64,000 bases of DNA from Serratia sp. M24T3 (lineage in GTDB: Bacteria > Pseudomonadota > Gammaproteobacteria > Enterobacterales > Enterobacteriaceae), in contig NZ_AJHJ01000002.1 of NCBI RefSeq assembly GCF_000257645.1, positions 124,001 through 188,000 on the forward strand. Direction: 5' to 3'. The notes beneath the pieces are model-generated. The model searched no databases and had not been told where the DNA came from. It saw nothing but the letters and a program-made list of their open reading frames with translations. Every line of letters begins with the position of its first letter. Position 1 is the stretch's first letter. This document shows positions 16,968 through 26,175 of the stretch, in pieces. A program made the position numbers and the translations under genes.

Positions 16968-17645
16968 TCAATGAATTAAATGCTCCCCCTGTTTTCTCAA
17001 TTCATTAAAGTCGGCAAAAACCGTTGCACCGAGGTCGGTAAGCAGTTTGGCTTTTGCGCCAACGCCGATGCCGATAAACGCCACGTCGAGATTTTCTGCT
17101 GTCTTGAGATCCCAAACACCATCGCCAATGGAAATAATCTTTTGACCGGCAGCCAAAGAATATTTCTCAGTTGCCTGTTTAATGGCGTTAATCAGCAAAT
17201 CTTCCCGAGTTAGGTATTCAGAAGCCGTCACCAAAATGGCATCGCGTAAATCAATATCTAGCGCAGCCAGCTTTTTCTCGGCGCCGTACCGTAAACTGCC
17301 GGTGGCATAGACGACTTTCCAACCCTGTTCATTTAACCAATGAATAAAAGAAGCCGCACCGGCGATCTCAGCAAAAGGTTTTTTCGCTAATTGTTGATCC
17401 AATTCGCGTATATAACGCGTTTCTAACTCTGCCAGATCACTCAATGAGGTAAATTTCGCCTCGGCCCACGCCTGCACGAATATCGCACTGTCGGTATGAT
17501 GCAGATAGTTTACCCAATCAGTTCTCAGCGCCGGAAAATTAAAAGACCGTAGAGCGTTTTCAAACGCAAATTGGTGCTGGGGAATACTGTCAGTCAGGGT
17601 ACCGTCGATGTCGAAGACTACAATACCGGTTTTTTGGTCTGTCAT
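16968..17645 (-). CDS. HAD-family phosphatase (phosphoglycolate-phosphatase-like)
   Basis: A 225-residue cytoplasmic hydrolase. Motif I is FDIDGTLTD (nucleophile and acid/base aspartates, residues about 11-15). A helical cap (residues about 20-90) follows. Motif II falls near VVYATGSLRYG, motif III is the lysine in AEKKLAAL, and motif IV is SIGDGVWDLKTAE. This is the subclass I layout of Gph-like enzymes. The substrate cannot be assigned. It is a single gene on the minus strand, 145 bases from the sulfur cluster. Confidence 0.85.
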   Translation of the reverse strand: MTDQKTGIVVFDIDGTLTDSIPQHQFAFENALRSFNFPALRTDWVNYLHHTDSAIFVQAWAEAKFTSLSDLAELETRYIRELDQQLAKKPFAEIAGAASFIHWLNEQGWKVVYATGSLRYGAEKKLAALDIDLRDAILVTASEYLTREDLLINAIKQATEKYSLAAGQKIISIGDGVWDLKTAENLDVAFIGIGVGAKAKLLTDLGATVFADFNELRKQGEHLIH

Positions 17646-17789
17646 TAAATGGATCCCTAAGATAAGCCAATAACAAAGCTGAACAGTTGATTCTGCTGAT
17701 TTATAGTAAGACTAAATTCACCACATCGCGTATTTTTCTGTGCCACCGGATGGCGTGTCGGCGATATAAACCTGAGTTATCTTGACGCC

Positions 17790-19004
17790 TTATTCGCCGT
17801 TGCCGATTTGCCAGATAAAGGTCGGATCGCTGCCGTTAACTTCCCAGTCGCCGACGTTACGAGTTTTGTAGATCACCGGATTATGCGACGCGACGGTGCG
17901 CGCGTTACGCCAATGCCTGTCCAGCGCTTTACTGGTACGAGTATCTGAAGCCCCCAAAGCATTGAACAGCTCAGTGGCCGCGCGTGGAATAAGTTCGCTG
18001 GCGATCACCTGAGCCTTGGCTGCATCAAGCTCGGCCTGCACGTTTGCCTGTTGAATTGCTGCTTGATCTTTACTTTCATGCAGCTCAAAAGCCTGCTGTA
18101 ACGCATGGGTAGCCTGCTGCACTGTGGCTTCGACCGCGTAGGCCCAGCTGGAAACCTGCCCCACAACCTGCAACACCTGCACGTCTTGTTTCACCTGCCG
18201 AGCATTGCCGTGACTGTAAATACGTTTGCGATTGCCGACTGCCAGTGCTGCATCACGAGTGACCGCACGGCCAATTCCGGCCAGCGTTGACAATAAAACG
18301 TGCTGATAAAACGCGGTCTGATAACGGAAACGCTCGCTGAAGTCATAGACGTGCGACGCCTCCACCGCGGCCTGCTCAAAACGCGTGCTGCCGCTGCCGG
18401 TCAGGCGCTGGCCGAAACCGTCCCAGTCATCGTCGAGCTTTACTCCGCTCTGATGAGTGTTGACTAGTGCAATCACATCGCGGCCGTTGTCGGCGCGCTG
18501 GGCGTAAACATCAATCCAGTCGGCATACAGTGAGCCAGTGCTGTAAAACTTGTGCCCGTTTAGCAGCCAGCCATTATCTGCCGGTGTGACCTTTGTTATT
18601 ACTTCGCCCAACTTCAGATTGCCGATTTCTGTCCAACCGCTGCCCACCAGCTCGCCGTCGGCAAAGCGGCGGAACCAGCGCTGCCTAGCTTCGCTGTCGG
18701 GCTGATTCAGTCGATCTTCAACAAAAGCAAAGTGCGCGCGCAAAGCCTGTGGCAGGTTGGAATCAGCCTCGGCGAGCTCGGTTAACAACTGAAACAGCTG
18801 CGGTAACGTGACGCCAAAACCGCCTTGACTCACCGGAATTCGCAAGGTGCCGAAACCAGCCTCTTTCAGCCAGCGAATTGGCTCGACCGCCAGCACCCGA
18901 TCGCGCTCGCGTTCCACCGCGCCTTCGGCGATGCGGGCAAAAATCTGCCGGAAACGGGCAGCGATCTGTTGATAATCAGGGGTAGCGTGATGTTGTTCAG
19001 ACAT
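17790..19004 (-). CDS. Acyl-CoA-dehydrogenase-fold flavin monooxygenase, SfnB/DszC type
   Basis: A 404-residue protein with the acyl-CoA dehydrogenase fold. The N-terminal helical domain covers residues about 10-120 (WLKEAGFGTLRIPVSQGGFGVTL). The beta domain reads GSGWTEIGN, then GWLLNGHKFYSTGSLYADWIDVYA. The C-terminal helical domain ends with a RHWRNARTVASHNPVIYKTRNVG segment typical of DszC/SfnB-like monooxygenases. These use reduced flavin to oxidise sulfur or nitrogen compounds. The start at 19004 has GGAGAACAAC upstream and overlaps the MFS stop by eight bases. As the last gene of the sulfur run, a role in organosulfur desulfurisation is inferred. Confidence 0.85.
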   Translation of the reverse strand: MSEQHHATPDYQQIAARFRQIFARIAEGAVERERDRVLAVEPIRWLKEAGFGTLRIPVSQGGFGVTLPQLFQLLTELAEADSNLPQALRAHFAFVEDRLNQPDSEARQRWFRRFADGELVGSGWTEIGNLKLGEVITKVTPADNGWLLNGHKFYSTGSLYADWIDVYAQRADNGRDVIALVNTHQSGVKLDDDWDGFGQRLTGSGSTRFEQAAVEASHVYDFSERFRYQTAFYQHVLLSTLAGIGRAVTRDAALAVGNRKRIYSHGNARQVKQDVQVLQVVGQVSSWAYAVEATVQQATHALQQAFELHESKDQAAIQQANVQAELDAAKAQVIASELIPRAATELFNALGASDTRTSKALDRHWRNARTVASHNPVIYKTRNVGDWEVNGSDPTFIWQIGNGE

Positions 19005-20460
19005 GTTGTTCTCCATTTTCGGTATGGTCGTCAATATCGCGGCGGGTTGGTTCAAAGCGCACCACCAACAGGAAGGCAATAGGCAGCAGCGCGCTCAGAG
19101 AGACAATCCAGAACATGTTGGTGCCAAAGGTGGCCTGCAAAATTGGCAAGATAAACAGTGCCAGCGCACTGCCGATACCTGATAAGGATCGGCTGAAACC
19201 GACGCCGGTTGCGCGGATATGAGTTGGGTAAGACAGGGACGGATAAATCATGATCTGCGCGCCTGGGCCAAAACCTTCGGCAAACAGCCACAGACCTAGC
19301 ATCAGGATGGCGAAAACAATGCCAATAAGCGCCGTCGGATGGCCAATCAGTGCCAGCGCAACCAGAGCAATAAACTGCAAGGCAAAACCGGCAATAGCAA
19401 CGTGACGAGACGGGAATTTCCACGCCAGACGCATACCCAGCAGGCCGCCGGTAAAGGCAAACAGCGCGTTAAGCCCCAGCGACGCAGAGATAGTTTCAAA
19501 CACCCCGGCGCCGAGAAACTGCGCCAGAATCGATGGCAGGAAAAAGGCAATTGCGGTGTATTCGAAAGATACACAGACATTCATCACTCCGGCAACGATA
19601 GTGCGTTCGCGATAAGGTTTCTGGAACAGCACGCGGAAGCTGACTTTTGGCGGCGTCTGTTTGACCTGTTTGGCAATCGCCTCTTTATCTTCATGCGCCT
19701 GGATGCCATAAGAATCGCGCAGAATACGCGCTGCGCCACTCAAATCCCCCTGATTGGCCGCCCACAGCGGTGATTCATTCATAAATTTGCTGCGCACCGC
19801 AATGATCAACAACGCAGGCACTGCGCCAAACAGCAGTGACGCACGCCAAAGCCAGTCGATATGCTCTTTCGGCAGCAAGAAATACAAACCAAAGATGATC
19901 AGAAAACACACCGAGGACGCGGCGTACCACATTGGGCACCAGGCCGCTACGCGCGAAGCTTTGTTGGCTTTGCCGGTAAATTTCGAGAATTCGGCCAGAT
20001 AGGCCATCGCCACCGGCAAGTCGATGCCGACGCCGACTCCCATCAGGAAACGGGCGCCGATTAATACCCAAACATTAGGTGCCAGACCGGCGGCGATAGC
20101 AGAAACCACGAAGAACAGCATGTCAGCCATAAAGACGGAATAGCGCCCGTATTTGTCCGTCAGCCAGCCACCGAGTAGGTTGCCGACAATGGTGCCGAGC
20201 ATAATCGATGAAGCAACAAAGCCGGTGAGCGTTGGGGTCAGGCTGAAATCTTTAACCACATCGTCGATGCCATAGGACAGCGTAGTCAAGTCATAGGCGT
20301 CTAAAAACACGCCGCCCAGCGCCAGAAAAACTATCCAGCGGGCATAGCTGTTTTTACTGTCGCTGGTGTTGATCAGCTGAGCCACGTCGCTGACTGAACC
20401 TATTGGTGTTGAATGCAATGGCGGCACATCGATGCCGTCATCAATATTAATGGTGCTCAT
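18997..20460 (-). CDS. MFS transporter in the sulfur cluster
   Basis: A 487-residue carrier with about 12 membrane segments. LSYGIDDVVKDFSLTPTLTGFVASSIMLGTIVGNLLGGWLTDKYGRYSVF contains the membrane helix 2/loop 2-3 motif of the sugar/aromatic-acid porter group, followed by GARFLMGVGVGIDLPVAMAYLAEF. The start at 20460 has AGAGGG five bases upstream. It overlaps the downstream monooxygenase gene by eight bases. Uptake of an organosulfur compound is inferred from context only. Confidence 0.85.
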   Translation of the reverse strand: MSTINIDDGIDVPPLHSTPIGSVSDVAQLINTSDSKNSYARWIVFLALGGVFLDAYDLTTLSYGIDDVVKDFSLTPTLTGFVASSIMLGTIVGNLLGGWLTDKYGRYSVFMADMLFFVVSAIAAGLAPNVWVLIGARFLMGVGVGIDLPVAMAYLAEFSKFTGKANKASRVAAWCPMWYAASSVCFLIIFGLYFLLPKEHIDWLWRASLLFGAVPALLIIAVRSKFMNESPLWAANQGDLSGAARILRDSYGIQAHEDKEAIAKQVKQTPPKVSFRVLFQKPYRERTIVAGVMNVCVSFEYTAIAFFLPSILAQFLGAGVFETISASLGLNALFAFTGGLLGMRLAWKFPSRHVAIAGFALQFIALVALALIGHPTALIGIVFAILMLGLWLFAEGFGPGAQIMIYPSLSYPTHIRATGVGFSRSLSGIGSALALFILPILQATFGTNMFWIVSLSALLPIAFLLVVRFEPTRRDIDDHTENGEQHV

Positions 20461-20700
20461 AAAACCCTCTGTTTTTTTAATCATATGAAGAGAAGTGTTG
20501 GCAAACAGGTGCAACCGCTTTTAACAAGTACTAAGAAGCAGTTATAAAGGGCTTTACGGGGGATAACAAACAACAAATATTGATAATAAATTCATTAAAA
20601 TCAATAAGTTGATAGCATTAATTAATAGCAATGCAAAAGCCGGGCAAGCATGGAGCCGACCCGGTTGCGAACCAGAAAACAGGTTAAAACTTACCTTTCA

Positions 20701-22101
20701 TTAGCTGTGCACAGGCTGGGTTTCCTGCTTTGTGTTGCGGCGATAACCCGCGCCCGGATGCGGTGCCTGCAAACGGTCACCCTGATTAAACAATTTTTCA
20801 CGCAGCGTGCCCGTCTGGTAATCCTGCTTGTAAACGCCACGTTTTTGTAGCTCGGGCACCAGCAAGTCAACTACGTCGGTAAAGGTTTCATGCGTCACCG
20901 CATAGGCCAGATTAAAACCGTCAACATCGGTCTCTTCGACCCAGCTTTGCAGCTCGTCGGCCACTGTTGCGGCACTTCCGACAATGAGTGGACCAAAGCC
21001 GCCAATGCCGACCCAGTCTGCCAATGCCTGCACGGTCCACTGGCGGTCAGGATCGGCGGTCGAGAAGGTTTCAACTGCCGACTGAATGGCGTTGGTGTGC
21101 AGATGTTTTAGCACCTGATCCGGCTGATATTGCCCAAAGTCGATGCCGGTCCAGCCGGAGATCAGCGCCAGTGCGCCCTCGTAGCTGACATAACTTTTAT
21201 AATCCAGCCACTTGGCCTGTGCCTGCTGGTCGGTTTCGCCGACGATCACTGTTTGCAGATTGAAAATCAGTACCTTGCGTGGATCGCGCCCAGCCTCTGC
21301 GGCACGACGACGAATATCCGCCACCGTTTTCTTCAGCAGCACTTTTGACGGCACGGCAACAAACACGCACTCGGCATGTTCGGCGGCGAACTGCTTGCCG
21401 CGACTGGAAGCCCCTGCCTGATAAAGAACCGGCGTGCGCTGCGGTGATGGCTCACAAAGGTGAATTCCCGGCACCTGGAAGAAGGTTCCCTGATGATTAA
21501 TCGGGTGGATTTTACCTGGATCACTGAACACCCGACGCTCGCGGTCGCGTAAAATTGCACCCTCTTCCCAGCTCCCCTCCAGCAGCTTGTAGACCACCTG
21601 TAAATATTCGTCGGCGTAGTCATAGCGTGCGTCGTGATCGGCCTGCGCCTGATAGCCAATGTTGCGCGCGCCGCTTTCCAAATACGAAGTCACGATATTC
21701 CAGCCGATGCGCCCCTTGGTCAGATGATCCAAGGTCGACAGGCGACGGGCAAACGGATAAGGATGTTCAAACGACAACGACGCCGTCAGGCCGAATCCAA
21801 GATGCTCGGTAACCAGCGCCATCGGGGTAATCAGCGCCAACGGATCATTGACCGGCACCTGAGTGGCGTTGCGAATGGCCGCGTCGTTGTTACCATCCAG
21901 CACGTCGTACACGCCCAGCACGTCGGCGATAAACAGGCCGTCGAATTTTCCGCGCTCCAGCAATCGTGCCAAATCGGTCCAATATTCCAAATCTTTATAC
22001 TGCCATGAGCGGTCGCGCGGATGTGCCCACAGACCCGGTGACTGGTGACCGACACAGTTCATATCAAAAGCGTTTAAGCGAATTTCACGTTGCGATGACA
22101 T
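20701..22101 (-). CDS. FMNH2-dependent monooxygenase, NtaA/SnaA/DszA family
   Basis: A 466-residue bacterial luciferase-fold (LLM) enzyme. Family marks are LNAFDMNCVGHQSPGLW near the N terminus, FDGLFIADVLGVYD, RLSTLDHLTKGRIGWNIVTSYLESGARNIG, and PVLYQAGASSRGKQFAAEHAE. These enzymes accept reduced FMN from a partner reductase and oxidise sulfones, nitrilotriacetate or related compounds. No separate flavin reductase is in the cluster. It is 97 bases downstream of the FAD/NAD(P) gene and 240 bases upstream of the MFS gene. Confidence 0.88.
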   Translation of the reverse strand: MSSQREIRLNAFDMNCVGHQSPGLWAHPRDRSWQYKDLEYWTDLARLLERGKFDGLFIADVLGVYDVLDGNNDAAIRNATQVPVNDPLALITPMALVTEHLGFGLTASLSFEHPYPFARRLSTLDHLTKGRIGWNIVTSYLESGARNIGYQAQADHDARYDYADEYLQVVYKLLEGSWEEGAILRDRERRVFSDPGKIHPINHQGTFFQVPGIHLCEPSPQRTPVLYQAGASSRGKQFAAEHAECVFVAVPSKVLLKKTVADIRRRAAEAGRDPRKVLIFNLQTVIVGETDQQAQAKWLDYKSYVSYEGALALISGWTGIDFGQYQPDQVLKHLHTNAIQSAVETFSTADPDRQWTVQALADWVGIGGFGPLIVGSAATVADELQSWVEETDVDGFNLAYAVTHETFTDVVDLLVPELQKRGVYKQDYQTGTLREKLFNQGDRLQAPHPGAGYRRNTKQETQPVHS

Positions 22102-22198
22102 AGCGTACTCCCTGGATAACCGGGTCTCTGCAAGCTGCCCGGATCACAATAGTTATCTGAATAAATCAGGAAAAACTCACAAAAAAATCAGGAAAATA

Positions 22199-23614
22199 TC
22201 AGAGGATTTTCGGTGAAGTTGGACATCGTTCAACCGGCTGGCTAGCGTGGATGTTCAGCAATTGGCGAGCCACCGTTTCAGCATGTTCGGCAACCTGCGG
22301 CAGACCCATCAGCTCGCCAAAACGGCCACGCGCCGATGGACCCACCACGTAAAGATGCGGGTTGGCCTGGTTGTCGAGATTTAAGGTCTGCGAATCAGCA
22401 TTGACAGCGATGCCCAGCGCCAGCGGATCGGCCTGAATCAGCCCTTGCGTCGCCAGTTGGTTAAGCAACGCATCGGTTTTTAGCAAGGTGCCGTGAGCCG
22501 GTCCGGTAGTGACTACCAGCTTATCGACGAGCAAAATCTTCGGTTCGCCGCCTCGTGGCTGCAGAGTCAGCCGCAAAGCATTACCTTCGGCTTTGGCACT
22601 CAGCAGGCGAGCCGCCTGAAGCTGCAAACGCCCTTCACTCTGCAGGTGTTCAATCACCGCGCTGACCTGCGGTGCAATGCGGTAGCGGTGCACGTCCCAC
22701 CACGGGCGGAGGTGGCGCAAAAAACGGCGCTGCTCGTTTAGGGAAAGTTGCTGCCACAGCTGTTGGCCGTGAAGGCGGATGTCATCCAGTACCAGCTGCC
22801 AAGGCAGGTTTTGCTCCGCCGCCTGCGCCACCTCCTGGCGGACCCGTCGCAACCAGCCGCGCGCGGTGCTGGCTTGTTGTTGCTGATAATTCAACGGGCG
22901 CGGTTCAAAAGAACCGCCGAGATTCGGGCGCGGCAGCTGGCCACGGCGGGAAAACGCCACCACCGGCCCCTGATGACCCAATCGATTTAGCGAAGCCAGC
23001 ACGTCAGACATGGTTAAACCGCTGCCGATGATCGCCACGCGATCCTGTTCTGCAACACGGTCCAAAGCATCAACCTCCCACGGATTGGCAATCAGTGCCG
23101 GGTGATCTTTTAATGCTTCAAGCGCGCCGGGCAATGCCGGTGGAGGGTGGCTGATTGCCAGCACCACCTCATCAGCCTGGTAACGCTGGCCGGAAGCGGT
23201 GATCACTGTGTCGCCCTCCAGCGCTACCGCCGGCTCGCGGACGTGGGTCAACTCGACAGGAGAAGACGCTGTCGCGCGGGAAAGCTGTTCGGCGATATAA
23301 ACACCAAACTGGCCGCGCTGCGGATAGACTTTGCCGTCGTGCCAGCGGGCCGCAGTATCTTCATTAAAAGCCTCGGTGGTTCGGTACCAGCGATCAAAAT
23401 CGCCCTCTTCGGCTGCTGAAAGCTGCATCCGCTCGGCTGGCACATTGATGCGATGCGCCGGATCCTGCGTGCCATAGGCCACGCCGCGCGCCAGCTGTTC
23501 ACGGGGTTCTATCACCGTAACTTTCAGTCCACCAGCGCCGTTGCGCAGCAGGTGTACTGCCAGCGCGGTACCAGAAAAACCGCCGCCGACGATGACGATA
23601 CGCCGGTCAGCCAT
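22199..23614 (-). CDS. FAD/NAD(P)-binding oxidoreductase, HI1069-like
   Basis: A 471-residue flavoprotein. The N-terminal Rossmann motif IVIVGGGFSGTALAVHLLRNG binds FAD, and a second, VAIIGSGLTMSDVLASLNRLG (residues about 180-200), is suited to NAD(P)H. PREQLARGVAYGTQDPAHRINVPAERM is typical of the uncharacterised FAD-NAD(P)-binding family. The ATG at 23614 overlaps the sfnG stop by eight bases, so coupling is tight. Within a run of reduced-flavin-dependent monooxygenases it could supply reduced flavin or oxidise an organosulfur intermediate; both are inference. Confidence 0.82.
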   Translation of the reverse strand: MADRRIVIVGGGFSGTALAVHLLRNGAGGLKVTVIEPREQLARGVAYGTQDPAHRINVPAERMQLSAAEEGDFDRWYRTTEAFNEDTAARWHDGKVYPQRGQFGVYIAEQLSRATASSPVELTHVREPAVALEGDTVITASGQRYQADEVVLAISHPPPALPGALEALKDHPALIANPWEVDALDRVAEQDRVAIIGSGLTMSDVLASLNRLGHQGPVVAFSRRGQLPRPNLGGSFEPRPLNYQQQQASTARGWLRRVRQEVAQAAEQNLPWQLVLDDIRLHGQQLWQQLSLNEQRRFLRHLRPWWDVHRYRIAPQVSAVIEHLQSEGRLQLQAARLLSAKAEGNALRLTLQPRGGEPKILLVDKLVVTTGPAHGTLLKTDALLNQLATQGLIQADPLALGIAVNADSQTLNLDNQANPHLYVVGPSARGRFGELMGLPQVAEHAETVARQLLNIHASQPVERCPTSPKIL

Positions 23615-24716
23615 GCGCCAACTCCCGCTGCTGCTGCTGCTGGCGTTCCAATTCACGAACCCGCGGGATAACTTCGCGGCCAAAGAACTCGACCTCCTCA
23701 TGGAAGTGCAGGAAGCCCAGCAGCATCAGACTGACGCCGGTATTTTTCAGTGCAATGATGCGCTCGGCAATTTGCTGCGGTGTACCAATCAGATTGGTTT
23801 TAAAGCCATCGTTATATTGGACTAAATCTTCAAGGGTGGATTTTGCCCAGTTACCTTCACCTTCAGGCGAAGCATTCCCGGCATTTTTTGCCTCATGGGC
23901 AAAGCCTTTTACCGCTTCGGGATTGGCCTGAGCCACAATTTCCTGCAATACCTGCTGCGCCTGCTGTTCGGTATCGCGGGCAATGACAAAACCGTTAACG
24001 CCTACCTTGACCTGATGCTGATTAGCGGCTGCTTTCAGCTGAATATCTTCAACCTGCTGGCGGATGCCTTCTACACTATTGCCATTGGTGAAATACCAGT
24101 CGGAGACACGAGCGGCCATGTCGCGAGCCGCGCGTGAACTGCCACCCTGAAAGATTTCTGGCAGCGGATTAAGCGGTTTTGGCTTCATCACATAGTCACG
24201 ATAGCGGTAGAAATCACCGGCAAAATTAAAAGTTTCCTCCTGCCAAATACCGCGAAGGCAGCGGATAAACTCTTCGGATCGCAGGTAGCGTTCTTCGTGG
24301 TCCAACCACGGCTCGCCAATCGCCTTAAACTCACCGCGAAACCAGCCGCTGACGATATTTACCGCGATGCGGGCATGGGTTAGATGGCTGATAGTGGCGA
24401 TTTGTTTGGCCGCCAATGTAGGATTCCACGGACCGGGCAGCAGTGCGGCAATCACTTTCAGCTTTTCGGTAGCACCTAGTAGCCCCTGAGAAAAACTCAC
24501 GGACTCATGCTGATTGTCAGCCCCGTAACCGGCGGTAAAACGAATTTGCGTCAGTGCGTAATCGAAACCGGCACGTTCGGCGATTTGCGCCAGCTTGCGG
24601 TTGTAGTCGAAATCCCAGCTGGTGCGCTGTTCAATATTGCTGATCACCAGCCCGCCAGAAACGTTTGGCACCCAATAGGCAAACTGAATAGGTTGATCGA
24701 TTGATTGTTGGCTCAT
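23607..24716 (-). CDS. sfnG: FMNH2-dependent dimethyl sulfone monooxygenase SfnG
   Basis: A 369-residue LLM-family enzyme that converts dimethyl sulfone to methanesulfinate, the step before SsuD/MsuD-type desulfonation. The opening QFAYWVPNVSGGLVISNIEQRTSWDFDYNRK and the segments TQIRFTAGYGADNQHESVSF, NIVSGWFRGEFKAIGEPWLDHEERY and FQGGSSRAARDMAARVSDWYFTNG are the SfnG hallmarks. It lies 10 bases downstream of ssuD and overlaps the next gene, so all three share one transcript from the sigma-54 promoter. Confidence 0.92.
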   Translation of the reverse strand: MSQQSIDQPIQFAYWVPNVSGGLVISNIEQRTSWDFDYNRKLAQIAERAGFDYALTQIRFTAGYGADNQHESVSFSQGLLGATEKLKVIAALLPGPWNPTLAAKQIATISHLTHARIAVNIVSGWFRGEFKAIGEPWLDHEERYLRSEEFIRCLRGIWQEETFNFAGDFYRYRDYVMKPKPLNPLPEIFQGGSSRAARDMAARVSDWYFTNGNSVEGIRQQVEDIQLKAAANQHQVKVGVNGFVIARDTEQQAQQVLQEIVAQANPEAVKGFAHEAKNAGNASPEGEGNWAKSTLEDLVQYNDGFKTNLIGTPQQIAERIIALKNTGVSLMLLGFLHFHEEVEFFGREVIPRVRELERQQQQQRELAHG

Positions 24717-24726
24717 GAATAGTTCC

Positions 24727-25899
24727 TTAGCTGGCGCTGGTTTGTTTCACCGGACGGCGATCGCCACCGATGGTTTCGCCGAACGGCCCGGTATTCACCG
24801 TACGCTGCTTTTTTTCGGCGTTAGAGGCCAGTGGCAGCAGCGGCATCACCAGTTCGGCAAAGCGATGAGCCTCTTCGAGGTGCGGATAACCAGAGAAGAT
24901 AAAGTTCTCGATGCCCAGCGCCTGATACTCACGAATACGCTCGGCGACCTGCTGCGGCTTACCCACAAGCGCCGTCCCCGCACCGCCGCGAACCAGCCCG
25001 ACACCGGCCCACAGGTTTGGCGCGATACGCAGTCCGTCGAGAGAACCGCCGTGCAGGGCGCTCATACGTGCCTGCCCGGTGGAATCCATACGCGCAAAAA
25101 TTTTCTGCGCGGCGGCGATAGTGTCTTCATCAAGATGAGCAATTAAACGGTCAGCGGCTGCCCAGGCTTCCTCTTCGGTTTCACGCACAATAACGTGCAA
25201 ACGAATGCCGTAATTCAGTTTACGACCACGCGCGGCGGCACGTCTGCGCACCACTTCAAGCTTCTCTTTAACCTGCTCCACCGGTTCACCCCAGGTCAGG
25301 TAGGTGTCGATCTGATTAGCCGCCACGTCGATGGCCTCGTCAGAAGACCCTCCGAAATACAGCGGTGGGCCATCTTCCTGAACCGGCGGAAACAGCACTT
25401 CAGCGCCCTCGACATGAATATGTTCGCCGTGGTAATCAACTTTTTCGCCCTTCAGCAGGCGGGAATAAACGTCAAGGAATTCGCGCGTCACCTGATAACG
25501 CTCGGCGTGGCCGAGGAAAATACCGTCGCCTTTGTTTTCTACCGGATCGCCGCCGGTCACCACGTTGATAAGCAAGCGGCCTTCTGACAGTCGGTCCAGC
25601 GTTGCCGCCATGCGTGCCGCCAGCGTCGGCGGTTGCAGTCCCGGACGCACCGCGACCAGATAACGCAGTTTTTTGGTAATCGGTGCCAATGCCGAGGCTA
25701 CCAGCCAGGAATCTTCACAGCTTTTACCGGTTGGAATAAGCACGCCGTAGTAGCCGAGACTATCGGCAGCTAATGCAACTTGTTGTAAATAAGGTAAATC
25801 TACCGGACGGCCACCCTCAGTGGTTCCCAGATAACGCCCGTCTCCATGGGTCGGTAGAAACCAGAATACGTTGATGTTGTCCTGTACTGAGTCGCTCAT
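24727..25899 (-). CDS. ssuD: FMNH2-dependent alkanesulfonate monooxygenase SsuD
   Basis: A 390-residue LLM-family enzyme that cleaves the C-S bond of alkanesulfonates to give an aldehyde and sulfite. [58 protein letters not shown] and the conserved cysteine region GKSCEDSW match SsuD. ATG at 25899 is preferred over the in-frame start two codons earlier. It is the first gene of the operon, about 60 bases downstream of the predicted sigma-54 transcription start. The C terminus is slightly longer than in E. coli SsuD. Confidence 0.93.
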   Translation of the reverse strand: MSDSVQDNINVFWFLPTHGDGRYLGTTEGGRPVDLPYLQQVALAADSLGYYGVLIPTGKSCEDSWLVASALAPITKKLRYLVAVRPGLQPPTLAARMAATLDRLSEGRLLINVVTGGDPVENKGDGIFLGHAERYQVTREFLDVYSRLLKGEKVDYHGEHIHVEGAEVLFPPVQEDGPPLYFGGSSDEAIDVAANQIDTYLTWGEPVEQVKEKLEVVRRRAAARGRKLNYGIRLHVIVRETEEEAWAAADRLIAHLDEDTIAAAQKIFARMDSTGQARMSALHGGSLDGLRIAPNLWAGVGLVRGGAGTALVGKPQQVAERIREYQALGIENFIFSGYPHLEEAHRFAELVMPLLPLASNAEKKQRTVNTGPFGETIGGDRRPVKQTSAS

Positions 25900-25969
25900 T
25901 ATCACTTTCCTATATAACGATATCTTAATTTATTAGATACAAAACATCCGTTTGGTTATAAAGGTAAAA

Positions 25970-25985
25970 GCAGGAAGTATGCCAA
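25970..25985 (-). promoter_or_regulatory. Sigma-54 (-24/-12) promoter of the ssuD-sfnG operon
   Basis: On the minus strand the sequence TTGGCATACTTCCTGC places GG and GC exactly ten bases apart. It keeps TTGGCA of the -24 element and TGC of the -12 element (consensus TTGGCACG-N4-TTGC). Transcription should start near 25959, 60 bases before ssuD. Confidence 0.8.
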
Positions 25986-26044
25986 GACGGTAAAAATTTA
26001 AAATCAATAAATATCAATGCGTTAAAAATTCTGCATGTTCAAAA

Positions 26045-26098
26045 ATTTGTTGCAAATGCAACAACCGCTGCCACCACGCTGCCGCATTTGCAACAAAT
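26045..26098. promoter_or_regulatory. Enhancer-binding-protein sites between ssuD and its activator gene
   Basis: ATTTGTTGCAAATGC (26045-26059) and its exact complement (26084-26098) form 15-bp inverted arms. The left arm is itself part of an 18-bp dyad, TTGTTGCA-AA-TGCAACAA (26047-26064), of the TGT-N10-ACA form used by sigma-54 activators. The right arm keeps a TGC-N10-ACA version. The pair lies about 60-130 bases upstream of the -24 element, standard for an upstream activating sequence. Confidence 0.75.
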
Positions 26099-26175
26099 CT
26101 CAATTTTGCCGTCTCGCTCAACGGCCAGTACAACGGTATTGTTTCTTACCGTTTACCAACCCGCTGGAGTGAAAG

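Noticed and set aside
22102-22198. Third sigma-54 promoter between the FAD/NAD(P) gene and the NtaA/DszA-type gene
   Set aside because: No GG-N10-GC arrangement was found on the minus strand in this gap.
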